A DNA stretch of 64,000 nt, taken from contig NZ_CP067113.1 of the NCBI RefSeq assembly GCF_016615955.1, positions 2,418,001 to 2,482,000 on the forward strand, written 5' to 3'. The notes beneath the pieces were generated by a model. That model had not been told where the DNA came from. It saw only the letters and a list, made by a program, of their open reading frames with translations, and searched no databases. This document shows positions 1 through 9,672 of the stretch, piece by piece. The stretch is from Luteimonas sp. MC1750 (GTDB taxonomy: Bacteria; Pseudomonadota; Gammaproteobacteria; Xanthomonadales; Xanthomonadaceae). How positions within the stretch are numbered: the stretch's first letter is position 1; each line of letters opens with the position of its first letter. The position numbers and the translations under genes were made by a program.

Positions 1-454
1 CGAGCCGGTGCACGATGCCCGCGCGCGGGATCGCGGCCAGCGCCGGGTCGCGGAACAGCAGCGCGTTGACCAGGGTGCCGGTGTGGTTGCCGGCGCCGGG
101 ATGCACCACCAGGCCGGCGGGCTTGTCGATGACCAGGACCTCGGCGTCCTCGTAGAGCACCGACAGCGGGATGTCCTCGGGGCCGGCGCTGACCTGGGGC
201 TCGAGGGTCGCGGTCAGCATCACCTCCTGCCCGCCGCGCACCGCTTCGCGTGGGCGCACGGTCGCACCGTCCAGCAGCACGTCCCCGGATTTCACCCAGG
301 TCGCCAGCCGCGAGCGGGAGTACTCGGGGAACAGCTCGGCCAGCACGGCGTCGAACCGGCGGCCGGCCATGGCGTCGGGCACCCGGGCCGTACGGGGGGC
401 GTCGGGGGCGGCGTCCGCCGCATCGGGGGCGTCGGCGTCGTGGTCGTCGGTCAT
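1..454 (-). CDS. rluD: 23S rRNA pseudouridine synthase RluD, N-terminal part (cut by window edge)
   Basis: Only the first ~151 codons are present. RluD makes the pseudouridines of helix 69 in 23S rRNA. The sequence shows an N-terminal S4-like RNA-binding region ([21 protein letters not shown], then GDVLLDG), followed by the start of the RluA-type catalytic domain ([15 protein letters not shown]). It ends at GIVHRL, just before the expected catalytic Asp of the HRLDxxTSG motif. The start is the ATG at 454-452. The first ~25 residues are rich in Asp and Ala. It is divergent from bamD, a common arrangement in gammaproteobacteria. Family assignment is firm; activity cannot be judged because the catalytic Asp lies outside the window. 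Confidence 0.92.
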   Translation of the reverse strand, partial: MTDDHDADAPDAADAAPDAPRTARVPDAMAGRRFDAVLAELFPEYSRSRLATWVKSGDVLLDGATVRPREAVRGGQEVMLTATLEPQVSAGPEDIPLSVLYEDAEVLVIDKPAGLVVHPGAGNHTGTLVNALLFRDPALAAIPRAGIVHRL

Positions 455-503
455 GGCGGGGTCCGGTTCAGGCGTGGCCCGCTGGTGGCGCGGGGCTGGC
501 TGC

Positions 504-509
504 TATTAT
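504..509 (+). promoter_or_regulatory. Possible -10 element for bamD
   Basis: TATTAT lies 35 bases before the bamD start in an otherwise very GC-rich divergent gap (455-543). No convincing -35 hexamer is visible, so this is weak evidence. Confidence 0.3.
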
Positions 510-543
510 CCCCGCTCCACGCCATCCCCGTCCCGGACGCACC

Positions 544-1398
544 ATGACCCGAAGCACCACCCTGTTCCGCCGCGCCCTGCTGCTCGTGCTGCTGGCAGCG
601 CTCGCGACGTCCGGCTGCGCGCGGCTGAAGGGCGCCCTGAAGGACGAGGATGCCAACGAGGGCGTGGCGGTCGAGACGCTCTACGACCGCGGCCACACGC
701 TGATGCGCCGCGGCAACTGGAGCGGCGCGACCACGGTCTACCGGCGCCTGGTGGCGCAGTACCCGTACGGCGCGCAGACCGAGCAGGCGCTGATGGAGAC
801 GGCCTACGCGCAGTACAAGATGGGCCGCCACGACGACGCGGTGTCGACCATCGACCGCTTCATCCGCACCTATCCGACGCATCGCCACGTGCCCTACATG
901 TACTACCTGCGCGGCCTGGTGAACTCGTCGCGCGACACCGTCTTCCTGCAGCGCGCCTGGAACCTCGACGCCAGCCGCCGCGACCTGGCCACCCCGATGC
1001 AGGGCTACAACGACCTGCGCACCGTGGTCGAGCGCTACCCCAACAGCCGCTACGCCGCCGACGCCGCCAACCGGATGGTCGCGCTGCGCAACATGTTCGC
1101 CCGCCACGAGATCGAGACCGCGCTCTATTACATGCGTCGCGATGCCTGGGTCGGCGCCACCGAGCGCGCCCGCTACCTGCTGGAGACCTATCCGCAGAGC
1201 GAGTACCAGAACGACGCGGTGGCCGTGCTGGCCGCGGCCTACACCGAGCTCGGCAACGAGACCCTGGCGGCGGACGCCCGCCGCGTGCTGCAGCTCAACG
1301 AGCCCGACCACCCGTACCTCACGGGCAAGTGGCCGGACTACCCGTGGACGATCCGCAAGCTCAACCCCTTCGCGCCCGAGAAGACCGCGATCCAGTAA
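544..1398 (+). CDS. bamD: Outer membrane protein assembly factor BamD
   Basis: This 284-residue outer-membrane lipoprotein of the BAM complex helps fold beta-barrel proteins. The first 25 residues form a lipoprotein signal ending in ATSGC, with Cys25 as the predicted lipidated residue. The rest is a run of tetratricopeptide-like helical repeats typical of BamD (YDRGHTLMRRGNW, AQYPYGAQTEQALMETAYAQYK, IRTYPTHRHVPYMYYLRGL, ERYPNSRYA). Length fits the family (about 245-290). The ATG at 544 is chosen because it gives a proper signal peptide; longer in-frame extensions do not. It is monocistronic, followed by a REP pair and convergent nadE. Confidence is high. Confidence 0.96.
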   Translation: MTRSTTLFRRALLLVLLAALATSGCARLKGALKDEDANEGVAVETLYDRGHTLMRRGNWSGATTVYRRLVAQYPYGAQTEQALMETAYAQYKMGRHDDAVSTIDRFIRTYPTHRHVPYMYYLRGLVNSSRDTVFLQRAWNLDASRRDLATPMQGYNDLRTVVERYPNSRYAADAANRMVALRNMFARHEIETALYYMRRDAWVGATERARYLLETYPQSEYQNDAVAVLAAAYTELGNETLAADARRVLQLNEPDHPYLTGKWPDYPWTIRKLNPFAPEKTAIQ

Positions 1399-1425
1399 GC
1401 CGGACGGCCACGCTGCCCCCGCGCC

Positions 1426-1505
1426 CCTGTAGGAGCGGCTACAGCCGCGATCCACGTTCCGGGATACCGAGACGATCCATCGCGGCTATAGCCGCTCCTA
1501 CAGGG
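1426..1505. repeat. REP inverted pair between bamD and nadE
   Basis: One copy of the window's palindromic repeat (TGTAGGAGCGGCTACAGCCG, then CGATC) at 1426-1452 faces an inverted copy at 1479-1505. The pair can fold into one long hairpin and may end transcription from both convergent genes. Confidence 0.9.
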
Positions 1506-1516
1506 CGGTGGCTACC

Positions 1517-3154
1517 TCAATGCGGGTAGCGGTTGCTGATCGGGTAGCGCCGCTCGCGACCAAACGCGCGGCGGGAGATCTTCGGGCCGGGAGCCGCCTG
1601 CTGGCGCTTCCACTCGCTGTTGCGTACCAGCTTCACCACCCGGTCCACGACCGCGGCGTCGAAGCCGGCCGCGCGCACCTCCTCGCTCGACTGCTCCTGG
1701 TCGACGAAGCGCAGCAGGATCGCGTCCAGCACGTCGTAGGGCGGCAGTGAATCCTGGTCGAGCTGGTTGGCGCGCAGCTCGGCCGAAGGCGGGCGGGCGA
1801 TGACCGCGGGCGGAATCACCGGCGCGCCGCCGACTGTATTGCGCCACTTCGCCAGGCCGTAGACCTCCGTCTTGTACAGGTCCTTGATCGGCGCATAGGC
1901 ACCGGCCATGTCGCCGTAGATCGTGGCGTAGCCCACCGCGTACTCGCTCTTGTTGCCGGTGGTCAGCACCAGGCCCCCGAGCTTGTTCGACAGCGCCATC
2001 AGGATCACCCCCCGCGCGCGCGACTGCAGGTTCTCTTCGGTGACGTCGACGTCGCGGCCTTCAAAGGCCTCGCCAAGGCTGGCCAGCAGGCCGTCGAACG
2101 CCGGCTCGATCGGCACCGTCATCATCTCCACGCCCAGCGCGCGGCACTGCTCGGCCGCCAGGTCGTTGCTGAGGTTCGCCGTGTAGCGCGACGGCATGCG
2201 CACCGCGGTGACGTTTTCGGCGCCCAGCGCCTCGACCGCCATCGCCAGCACGATCGACGAATCGATCCCGCCGGACAGCCCCAGCCAGGCGCGGCGGAAG
2301 CCGTTCTTGCCGAAGTAGTCACGGATCCCGCGCACCACCGCGCGCCAAGCCAGCGCGTCCATGCTTTCGTCGCCGTCGTCCATCCAGACCACCGGCGTGA
2401 ACGCGCGGCGCTCCGGGGCGTAGTCGAGCACCAGCCACTGGTCGGTGAAGGCCGCCGCGGCCGGGTGCACCGTGCCGTCGCCGTCGGCCACCACCGACGA
2501 GCCGTCGAACACCAGCGCGTCCTGCCCGCCGACGACGTTGAGGTAGGCCAGCGCGGCGCCGGTGTCGCGCGTGTGCGCGGCGATCATCGCGTCGCGCTGG
2601 GCGTGCTTGCCCCGCTCGAAGGGCGAGGCGTTGGGCACCAGCACCAGCTGCGCGCCCTGCGCCACCGTGTCGGCGATGGGCTCGGCGAACCAGAGGTCCT
2701 CGCAGACGAGCAGACCGACCGGCACGCCCTTGACGTCGAACACGCAGGAGCCGCCGTGGCGATCGACGTGGAAATAGCGACGCTCGTCGAAGATGTTGTA
2801 GTTGGGCAGCTCGCGCTTGCGGTAGGTGTGGGCGATGCGGCCGTCGCGCAGCACGCTCGCCGAGTTGTAGAGGCTGCTGCCGGACGATTCCGGCCAGCCG
2901 ACGACGGCGACGATGCCCGTGGCCGCATCCGCGATGGTCCGAAGCGCCTGCTCGCAGTCGGCCAGGAAGGCCGGCCGCATCAGCAGGTCCTCCGGCGGAT
3001 AGCCGCTGACGGCCAGCTCCGGGAACACCACGATGTCGGCGCCGTACTCGTCTCGCGCCTCGCCGATCATGGCGGCGATGCGCGTCGTGTTGCCGGTGAT
3101 GTCGCCCACGGGGAAATCGAACTGGGCCAGGGCGATGCGGAGCGGTTCGGTCAT
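1517..3154 (-). CDS. nadE: Glutamine-dependent NAD+ synthetase
   Basis: A 545-residue two-domain enzyme that amidates nicotinic acid adenine dinucleotide to NAD+, the last step of NAD synthesis, using glutamine. The N-terminal nitrilase-type glutaminase domain (about 1-260) shows the expected Glu46 (FPELAVSGYPPEDL), Lys113 (KRELPNY) and Cys151 (LLVCEDLW). The C-terminal synthetase domain has the PP-loop GLSGGIDSSIVLAMA and the later TTGNKSEYAVGYATIYGDMAG block. The ATG at 3154 is one base after the ccdB stop codon. An ATG four codons upstream would overlap ccdB, and the shorter start matches the usual N-terminus. The position implies co-transcription with ccdAB, although an internal promoter cannot be excluded. 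Confidence 0.95.
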   Translation of the reverse strand: MTEPLRIALAQFDFPVGDITGNTTRIAAMIGEARDEYGADIVVFPELAVSGYPPEDLLMRPAFLADCEQALRTIADAATGIVAVVGWPESSGSSLYNSASVLRDGRIAHTYRKRELPNYNIFDERRYFHVDRHGGSCVFDVKGVPVGLLVCEDLWFAEPIADTVAQGAQLVLVPNASPFERGKHAQRDAMIAAHTRDTGAALAYLNVVGGQDALVFDGSSVVADGDGTVHPAAAAFTDQWLVLDYAPERRAFTPVVWMDDGDESMDALAWRAVVRGIRDYFGKNGFRRAWLGLSGGIDSSIVLAMAVEALGAENVTAVRMPSRYTANLSNDLAAEQCRALGVEMMTVPIEPAFDGLLASLGEAFEGRDVDVTEENLQSRARGVILMALSNKLGGLVLTTGNKSEYAVGYATIYGDMAGAYAPIKDLYKTEVYGLAKWRNTVGGAPVIPPAVIARPPSAELRANQLDQDSLPPYDVLDAILLRFVDQEQSSEEVRAAGFDAAVVDRVVKLVRNSEWKRQQAAPGPKISRRAFGRERRYPISNRYPH

Positions 3155-3155
3155 G

Positions 3156-3470
3156 TCAGATCCCATGCGTCAGCATGTCGATGGCGGCAAGGATCGCATG
3201 CCGCTCCTGCGACAGGTCGGCGACCTGCTTGCCGAGCATGCGCACTGGCACACCCATGACCTGCGCCGTGTCCATCACCAGGTGGCCGTCATCGACGTGC
3301 AGACGCGGCATCAGGCGTTCGATCACCCCGCCAACGTGCTCGATCGCCACCAGCGGCACGACGACGCGCGAACCCAAGGTCTCGATCAGATCGCTCTGCA
3401 CGTCCAGGAAGCACGGAATCCGCCTTCGCGAGATGGCATCCGCGTTGGCGTACACCACGAACTGGGTCAC
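3156..3470 (-). CDS. ccdB: CcdB-family toxin (DNA gyrase inhibitor family)
   Basis: This 104-residue protein aligns by eye with plasmid F CcdB along its length: FVVYAN..., FLDVQSDLIETLGSRVVVPLV, HVDDGHLVMDT, GVPVRMLGKQVADLSQERHAILAAID. Known CcdB poisons DNA gyrase through its last three residues, Trp-Gly-Ile. Here the tail is ThrHisGlyIle, so the Trp is replaced by His102. The chosen start is a GTG whose last two bases fall in the ccdA stop codon (GTGA overlap), giving tight coupling with ccdA. Longer in-frame extensions run through ccdA and are rejected. Family is clear; gyrase-poisoning activity is uncertain because of the missing Trp. Confidence 0.88.
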   Translation of the reverse strand: MTQFVVYANADAISRRRIPCFLDVQSDLIETLGSRVVVPLVAIEHVGGVIERLMPRLHVDDGHLVMDTAQVMGVPVRMLGKQVADLSQERHAILAAIDMLTHGI

Positions 3471-3733
3471 TCGCCGGTCCTGGACAGGAAGGCATGCACG
3501 TGGTCGCTCAACATGCCGTCCCGCGCGATGCGTTCGTTGTAGGCGGCAATCGCCTCGCGGTTCTCCTCCAGCCACTTCTCGCGCCGACGCGCCCGGACCT
3601 CGGCATCGAGCGCCTTCTCCAGCGTGGCGGACAGGTTGATGTCGAGTGCCCGCGCGGCCTCCAGCAGGCCCTCGTTGATGCTGACGTTGGTGGCTCGCTT
3701 GCCGTAAGCGGCATATTCGTCGGAGATGCGCAT
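3467..3733 (-). CDS. ccdA: CcdA-family antitoxin
   Basis: This 88-residue antitoxin has an N-terminal ribbon-helix-helix-like DNA-binding segment (RATNVSINEGLLEAARALDINLSATLEKAL) and a charged C-terminal part (RARRREKWLEENREAIAAYNERIARDG). The latter corresponds to the toxin-binding tail of plasmid F CcdA (RRLRAERWKAENQEGMAE). It is somewhat longer than the 72-residue F protein. It is the first gene of ccdA-ccdB-nadE. The start ATG is itself part of an ATGCGCAT octamer, two more copies of which lie upstream in the promoter, so autoregulation is likely. Confidence 0.9.
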   Translation of the reverse strand: MRISDEYAAYGKRATNVSINEGLLEAARALDINLSATLEKALDAEVRARRREKWLEENREAIAAYNERIARDGMLSDHVHAFLSRTGE

Positions 3734-3789
3734 GGCGGCTTACTTGAATGGATGCGCATCCATCATGCGCATTCGACCGCCCCTGTCAA
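3726..3789 (-). promoter_or_regulatory. ccdAB promoter with three palindromic octamer operators
   Basis: Read on the minus strand: -35 TTGACA (3789-3784), a 16-base spacer, then CATGAT as -10 (3767-3762). The self-complementary octamer ATGCGCAT occurs three times, at 3726-3733, 3752-3759 and 3765-3772. The spacings are 26 and 13 bases. The middle copy is the core of a perfect 16-base palindrome (3748-3763). The copies cover the -10 region through the ccdA start codon, as expected for a CcdA/CcdB autorepression operator. Binding is inferred, not shown. Confidence 0.7.
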
Positions 3790-3802
3790 ACGCCGGGAGT
3801 GA

Positions 3803-3828
3803 AGAAGGCCGCCTTGCGGCGGCCTTCT
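3803..3828 (-). terminator. Hairpin terminator after sucCD
   Basis: An 11-base-pair stem AGAAGGCCGCC with a 4-base loop lies between the sucD end and ccdA. On the minus strand it is followed by a modest pyrimidine run (TTCACTCCC). It probably ends the sucCD transcript. The weak T tract lowers confidence. Confidence 0.6.
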
Positions 3829-3838
3829 CCTCCTGCCT

Positions 3839-3935
3839 CTGTAGGAGCAGCTAAAGCTGCGATCGGATCCGACAGATCGCGGCCAGGATTGCTCCATGCC
3901 GGGTCGTCGATCGCGGCTATAGCCGCTCCCTACAG
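3839..3935. repeat. REP inverted pair downstream of sucD
   Basis: A diverged copy (GTAGGAGCAGCTAAAGCTGC) at 3839-3866 keeps its internal palindrome through compensating changes. It faces a standard inverted copy at 3909-3935. The compensation suggests that the hairpin itself matters. Confidence 0.88.
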
Positions 3936-3944
3936 TTCCTGCGG

Positions 3945-4823
3945 TCAGCCGGCGAGGCGCTTGGCGATCGCGGCACCCAGGTCGCCCGGCGAACGCACGG
4001 TGGTGACACCGGCCTTCTCCATCGCGGCGAACTTGCCTTCGGCCGTGCCCGAGCCGCCCGAGGCGATCGCGCCGGCGTGGCCCATGCGCTTGCCCTTCGG
4101 CGCGCTGGCACCGGCAATGAACCCGACCACCGGCTTGGTCACGTACTCGGCGATGAACTCGGCCGCTTCTTCCTCGGCCGAACCGCCGATCTCGCCGACC
4201 ATGATGATGCCCTGGGTCTGCTCGTCGTCCTGGAACAGCTTCAGGCAGTCGATGAAGTTCAGGCCGTTGATCGGGTCGCCGCCGATGCCGATCACCGTCG
4301 ACTGGCCAAGGCCGGCGTCGGTGGTCTGCTTGACCGCTTCATAGGTCAGCGTGCCCGAGCGCGACACAATCGCGATCTTGCCCGGCTGGTGGATGTGGCC
4401 CGGCATGATGCCGATCTTGCACTCGCCCGGGGTGATGATGCCGGGGCAGTTCGGCCCCACCAGCACCGTCTCCGGATAGGTCGTGACCAGGGTCTTCTTG
4501 ACGCGCAGCATGTCCAGCACCGGGATGCCCTCGGTGATGCACACGATCACCTGGATGCCGGCCTCGGCCGCTTCCAGGATGGCGTCGGCCGCGAACGGCG
4601 GCGGCACGTAGATCACCGAGGCATTGGCGCCGGTCTCGGTGACGGCATCGGCCACGGTGTTGAAGACCGGCAGGCCCAGGTGCTCGGTGCCGCCCTTGCC
4701 CGGGGTGACGCCACCCACGACCTTGGTGCCGTAGTCGAGCATCTGCTCGGCGTGGAAGGTGCCCTGCTGGCCGGTGAAGCCCTGCACGATCACCTTGGTG
4801 TTCTTGTTGACGAGAACGCTCAT
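3945..4823 (-). CDS. sucD: Succinyl-CoA ligase, alpha subunit
   Basis: This 292-residue TCA-cycle subunit binds CoA and carries the phosphohistidine intermediate. Seen: the N-terminal CoA-binding Rossmann region ([17 protein letters not shown]), the [21 protein letters not shown] block, and the active-site His249 in [20 protein letters not shown]. Length matches E. coli SucD (289). It lies 25 bases after sucC, and the two form one leftward operon as in most proteobacteria. The beta subunit is the partner for substrate-level phosphorylation of ADP or GDP. Confidence 0.97.
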   Translation of the reverse strand: MSVLVNKNTKVIVQGFTGQQGTFHAEQMLDYGTKVVGGVTPGKGGTEHLGLPVFNTVADAVTETGANASVIYVPPPFAADAILEAAEAGIQVIVCITEGIPVLDMLRVKKTLVTTYPETVLVGPNCPGIITPGECKIGIMPGHIHQPGKIAIVSRSGTLTYEAVKQTTDAGLGQSTVIGIGGDPINGLNFIDCLKLFQDDEQTQGIIMVGEIGGSAEEEAAEFIAEYVTKPVVGFIAGASAPKGKRMGHAGAIASGGSGTAEGKFAAMEKAGVTTVRSPGDLGAAIAKRLAG

Positions 4824-4848
4824 TTCTTCAGGATCCTTGGAATTCGGC

Positions 4849-6015
4849 TCAGGCGGCCTTGGCGGCTTCGACGGCCTTCTTCGCGCCGTCGTTGATGTTG
4901 TCGGCGGCGGTGATCGCCAGGCCGGAGTTCTTCAGCAGCTCCTTGCCGGCGTCCACGTTCGTGCCCTCGAGGCGCACGATCACCGGCACCTTGACGTCGA
5001 CTTCCTTGACCGCGGCGATGATGCCTTCCGCGATCATGTCGCAGCGCACGATGCCGCCGAAGATGTTGACGAAGATCGCCTTCACGTCGTCGGACGACAG
5101 GATCAGCTTGAACGCCTCGGTCACGCGCTCCTTGGTGGCGCCGCCGCCGACGTCGAGGAAGTTGGCCGGCGAGCCGCCTTCCAGCTGGATCACGTCCATC
5201 GTCGCCATCGCCAGGCCCGCGCCGTTGACCATGCAGCCGATGTTGCCGTCCATGGTCACGTAGTTCAGGTCGTGCTGGCTGGCCTTGACCTCGGTCTCGT
5301 CTTCCTGGCGGATGTCGCGCATGGCGACGAGTTCCGGATGGCGGAAGCCGGCGTTGTCGTCGGAGTCGACCTTGCCGTCGAGCACCGCGAGGTTGCCGTC
5401 GGTGAGGATGGCCAGCGGGTTCAGCTCGACCAGGGCCAGGTCCTTCTCGTTGAACAGCTTGTACAGGCCCATCATGATCTTGGTGAGCTGGTTGACCTGC
5501 TTGCCGGTCAGGCCCAGGCCGAAGCCCATGTCACGGCACTGGTAGGGCTGCAGGCCCTGGATGAAGTTGACGTTGAGCGACTGGATCTTCTCCGGCGTCT
5601 CGGCCGCCACCTGCTCGATGTCCATGCCGCCTTCGCTCGACGCGATGAAGGTGATGGACTGCGTGGAGCGGTCGACCAGCACCGACAGGTAGAGCTCCTT
5701 GTCGATGTCGGTGGCCTGGGTCACCAGCACCGAGTCGATCGGCAGCTCGATGCCGGCCGTCTGGTAGGTCGCCATCTTCTTGCCGAGCATGCCCTTGGCG
5801 TGCTCGCGCACGTCGTCGAGCGAGCGGCAGAGCTTCACGCCGCCGGCCTTGCCGCGGCCGCCGGCGTGGATCTGGGCCTTGACCACCCAGAAGTCGCCAC
5901 CGATGGCCTTGGCGGCGTCGACCGCTTCTTCGGGGGTGCGGGCGACACGCCCGGCGGGGACTGCGATGCCGTAATCGGCGAACAGCTGCTTCGCCTGGTA
6001 CTCGTGGAAGTTCAT
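4849..6015 (-). CDS. sucC: Succinyl-CoA ligase [ADP-forming], beta subunit
   Basis: A 388-residue subunit, the same length as the E. coli protein. It begins [17 protein letters not shown], a near-invariant start for this family, so the ATG at 6015 is secure although the frame stays open much further upstream. The N-terminal ATP-grasp domain includes [17 protein letters not shown]. The C-terminal CoA-ligase part has the [18 protein letters not shown] block. It catalyses succinyl-CoA + Pi + NDP to succinate + CoA + NTP with SucD. It is divergent from pilS. Confidence 0.97.
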   Translation of the reverse strand: MNFHEYQAKQLFADYGIAVPAGRVARTPEEAVDAAKAIGGDFWVVKAQIHAGGRGKAGGVKLCRSLDDVREHAKGMLGKKMATYQTAGIELPIDSVLVTQATDIDKELYLSVLVDRSTQSITFIASSEGGMDIEQVAAETPEKIQSLNVNFIQGLQPYQCRDMGFGLGLTGKQVNQLTKIMMGLYKLFNEKDLALVELNPLAILTDGNLAVLDGKVDSDDNAGFRHPELVAMRDIRQEDETEVKASQHDLNYVTMDGNIGCMVNGAGLAMATMDVIQLEGGSPANFLDVGGGATKERVTEAFKLILSSDDVKAIFVNIFGGIVRCDMIAEGIIAAVKEVDVKVPVIVRLEGTNVDAGKELLKNSGLAITAADNINDGAKKAVEAAKAA

Positions 6016-6054
6016 GTGGGGTCCGTCGTGGGAAAGTGGGACACAGCGCCAGCC

Positions 6055-6060
6055 ATTATA
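6055..6060 (-). promoter_or_regulatory. -10 element of the sucCD promoter
   Basis: A perfect TATAAT on the minus strand lies 39 bases upstream of the sucC start. No good -35 hexamer is seen in the GC-rich sequence upstream, so the promoter may depend on an activator. Confidence 0.55.
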
Positions 6061-6087
6061 GTGCCCAGACGCCCCCGGAGCCCGCCC

Positions 6088-7692
6088 GTGCCCCCAGAAG
6101 CCCCCGATCGCGCCATGCGGCGCGAGCTTTACCTGCTCGCCCTGTACCGCACGCTGGAGGCCGCGCTGCTCGCGCTGGCCGTGTTCGGGCCGCTGAAGAA
6201 CACGTTCGGAGGCGAGGCCCGCGACCCGGCGCTGGCGGTGGCGGTCGCGGCGACCTATCTCGTCGCGTCGGCGGTCCTGCTGCTGCTGTCGGGGCGGCGC
6301 TCGGTGCCGCTGACCTCGCACGTGGTGTTCGGCGTGCTGATCGATATCGCGGTCGCCACGCTGGCCACCCACGCCCTGCCGTTCGCCGGCCCGGGCATCG
6401 CCATGATGCTGCTGTTCAACGTCGGCGCCGCGGCCCTGCTGCTGCCGCTGCATCTCGGGCTCGCGGCGGCCGCGCTGGCCTCGGGCGCGCTGGTGTTCCA
6501 GTACGTCCTGGTGGTCACCGACGGCAATTCCATGCGCGAGCGCCCGCTGGCCGAGGTGCTGATGTTCTCGGTCAGCTACCTGGCGATGGCCACGCTGACC
6601 AACCTGCTCGGGCGCGACATGCGCGAAAGCCGCGACCTGGCCCAACGGCGCGGCGCCGAGGCCGCCAACCTGGCCGAGGTCAACGAACTGATCATCCGCC
6701 GCATGCGCGTGGGCGTGCTGATGGTCGACGGCTCGGGGCGCATCCGCATGGCCAACGAGGCCGCGCGCATCCTGCTGGGCGAGTCCGGTGCCGACTCCGA
6801 GGCCACCCCGCGCACCCTCCCGCAGATCTCCCCGGCGCTGGCCATGCGCGTGGCCGAATGGCGGCGCAGCGGCCAGACCGACGACACGCCCCTGACCATC
6901 GGCGACGACGGCAACGAGGTGCTGCCACGCTTCACGCGGCTCCTGGCCACCGACGACACCACCCTGATCTTCCTCGACGACACCGCGCTGGTCTCGCGCC
7001 GCGCCGAATCGCTGACCCTGGCCGCCATGGGCCGCTTCTCCGCCAGCCTGGCGCACGAGATCCGCAACCCGCTGGCCGCGATCAGCTACGCCACCCAGTT
7101 GCTCGAGGAGTCGCGCGACATCGGCGACAGCGACCGGCGGCTGCTGCAGATCGTCCACCAGCAATGCCTGCGCACCAATGCGATCGTCGAGAGCGTGCTG
7201 GGCCTGGCCCGCCGCGAGCGCGCCCAGCCGGAGAACGTCGACCTGGTCGGCCAGGTACGCGCCTTCATCGACGACTACCGCCAGACCTGCCCGGAGGAGA
7301 ACGCCAGCCTGCGCCAGGGCGGCCAGCTGCCCGAAGTGCCGGCGATGGTCGACCCGCGCCACCTGCAGCAGGTGCTGACCTCGCTGGCCAACAACGCCGT
7401 GCGCCACGGCCACCAGCCCGGCGAGGCCGCGCGGATCATCTTCCACGTCGACGTGCTGGAAGGCCGTCCGGTGATCGAGGTGACCGACCGCGGCCCCGGC
7501 ATCCCCGACGCGGTGAGCCACCAGCTGTTCCGCCCGTTCTTCACCACCTCCGAGCAGGGCACGGGCCTGGGCCTCTACATCGCCCACGAGCTGTGCCGCG
7601 CCAACGACGGCCGCCTGGAGTACGTCTCCGTCCCCGGCGGCGGCGCCTGCTTCCGCATCACCCTGCGCGGCGGCTCGGTGATGCTGGCCTGA
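6088..7692 (+). CDS. pilS: PilS, sensor histidine kinase of type IV pilus regulation
   Basis: About 534 residues. The N-terminus holds six hydrophobic segments (roughly residues 20-185), followed by a PAS-like domain ([24 protein letters not shown]) and a kinase core. The core shows the H-box [20 protein letters not shown] with His323, the N-box NNAVRHG, the G1 box DRGPGIPD and the G2 box [11 protein letters not shown]. PilS phosphorylates PilR to switch on pilin transcription. I chose the GTG at 6088, with GGAG seven bases upstream; an in-frame ATG at 6115 is the alternative and would remove nine residues. A REP cluster separates it from pilR. Confidence 0.93.
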   Translation: MPPEAPDRAMRRELYLLALYRTLEAALLALAVFGPLKNTFGGEARDPALAVAVAATYLVASAVLLLLSGRRSVPLTSHVVFGVLIDIAVATLATHALPFAGPGIAMMLLFNVGAAALLLPLHLGLAAAALASGALVFQYVLVVTDGNSMRERPLAEVLMFSVSYLAMATLTNLLGRDMRESRDLAQRRGAEAANLAEVNELIIRRMRVGVLMVDGSGRIRMANEAARILLGESGADSEATPRTLPQISPALAMRVAEWRRSGQTDDTPLTIGDDGNEVLPRFTRLLATDDTTLIFLDDTALVSRRAESLTLAAMGRFSASLAHEIRNPLAAISYATQLLEESRDIGDSDRRLLQIVHQQCLRTNAIVESVLGLARRERAQPENVDLVGQVRAFIDDYRQTCPEENASLRQGGQLPEVPAMVDPRHLQQVLTSLANNAVRHGHQPGEAARIIFHVDVLEGRPVIEVTDRGPGIPDAVSHQLFRPFFTTSEQGTGLGLYIAHELCRANDGRLEYVSVPGGGACFRITLRGGSVMLA

Positions 7693-7703
7693 AGCCGCCC
7701 CAC

Positions 7704-7864
7704 CCTGTAGGAGCGGCTAAAGCCGCGATCGCCCCGGCCGACCACCCCTGTAGGAGCGGCTAAAGCCGCGATCGCCCTGGCCGAACACCCCCTGTAGGAG
7801 CGGCTACAGCCGCGATCGCCCTGGCCCAAGACCTTGCCATCGCGGCTGTAGCCGCTCCTACAGG
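7704..7864. repeat. Cluster of four REP copies between pilS and pilR
   Basis: Three direct copies (7704-7731, 7747-7774, 7791-7818), each followed by a short CGCCCYGGCC-like spacer, are followed by one inverted copy (7839-7864). The direct copies plus near-identical spacers suggest local duplication. The cluster fills most of the 257-base gap. Confidence 0.92.
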
Positions 7865-7878
7865 CTGGTCCCAAGCCT

Positions 7879-7907
7879 TTGACACTCGTCACAGTCTGCA
7901 AAAAAGT
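7879..7907 (+). promoter_or_regulatory. Possible promoter of pilR
   Basis: TTGACA at 7879-7884 is followed after 17 bases by AAAAGT (7902-7907), a poor -10. The surrounding 60 bases are clearly A/T-richer than the flanks. It would allow pilR expression independent of pilS, across the REP cluster. Confidence 0.3.
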
Positions 7908-7949
7908 GCCAAAATTGGTCACCCGGACCGGAAGCCAGTCTTTTTTGCC

Positions 7950-9353
<1,404 letters not shown>

Positions 9354-9368
9354 CCCTCGCGCCCCCCC

Positions 9369-9395
9369 CCTGTAGGAGCGGCTACAGCCGCGATC
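9369..9395 (+). repeat. Single REP copy after pilR
   Basis: One standard copy lies 15 bases after the pilR stop with no inverted partner nearby. Confidence 0.88.
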
Positions 9396-9443
9396 ACCGC
9401 CCGCGAAGTCCGTCACGAAGCCCATCGAACAGCTGACAAATCA

Positions 9444-9470
9444 CGTCACTTCCGTGCGCGCAAAGTGACG
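9444..9470 (+). promoter_or_regulatory. Candidate PilR upstream activator site
   Basis: A perfect 8-base inverted repeat, CGTCACTT and AAGTGACG, is separated by 11 bases. Its centre is about 100 bases upstream of the -24 element of the pilA sigma-54 promoter, a normal enhancer distance for an NtrC-type activator. A further CTGACA/GTCAC-rich sequence lies just upstream (9405-9440). Confidence 0.55.
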
Positions 9471-9555
9471 CTCCAGGTCCACTAATTCCCATCAGCGACA
9501 ACCAAGACCGTGAATCCCGTTGCACAACGGTTCATCCGCGTCGCGAAGCCCACAC

Positions 9556-9572
9556 TTGGCACGGGTTCTGCA
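9556..9572 (+). promoter_or_regulatory. Sigma-54 promoter of pilA
   Basis: TTGGCACG, four bases, then CTGCA: a -24/-12 element with one deviation from the TTGCA consensus. It lies about 100 bases before the pilA start, leaving a moderately long 5' leader that ends in a strong AGGGGA ribosome site. Confidence 0.85.
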
Positions 9573-9672
9573 TACACTTCCCTGCACGTGCAACGTTGCA
9601 CGGCAAATGCGGTTCCGGAACCCAAGCCGGCTTCGCAGCACGTGAAGTTCACTCCACTCCTAGGGGATACAC

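Noticed and set aside
4759..7692. Very long + strand open frame covering sucC and pilS
   Set aside because: Its first half is antisense to sucD/sucC and has no protein-like sequence. Only the part from 6088 is pilS.
7704..7864. CRISPR-like array
   Set aside because: Repeats are palindromic and dispersed over the window in both orientations, spacers are short and alike, and no cas genes are present.
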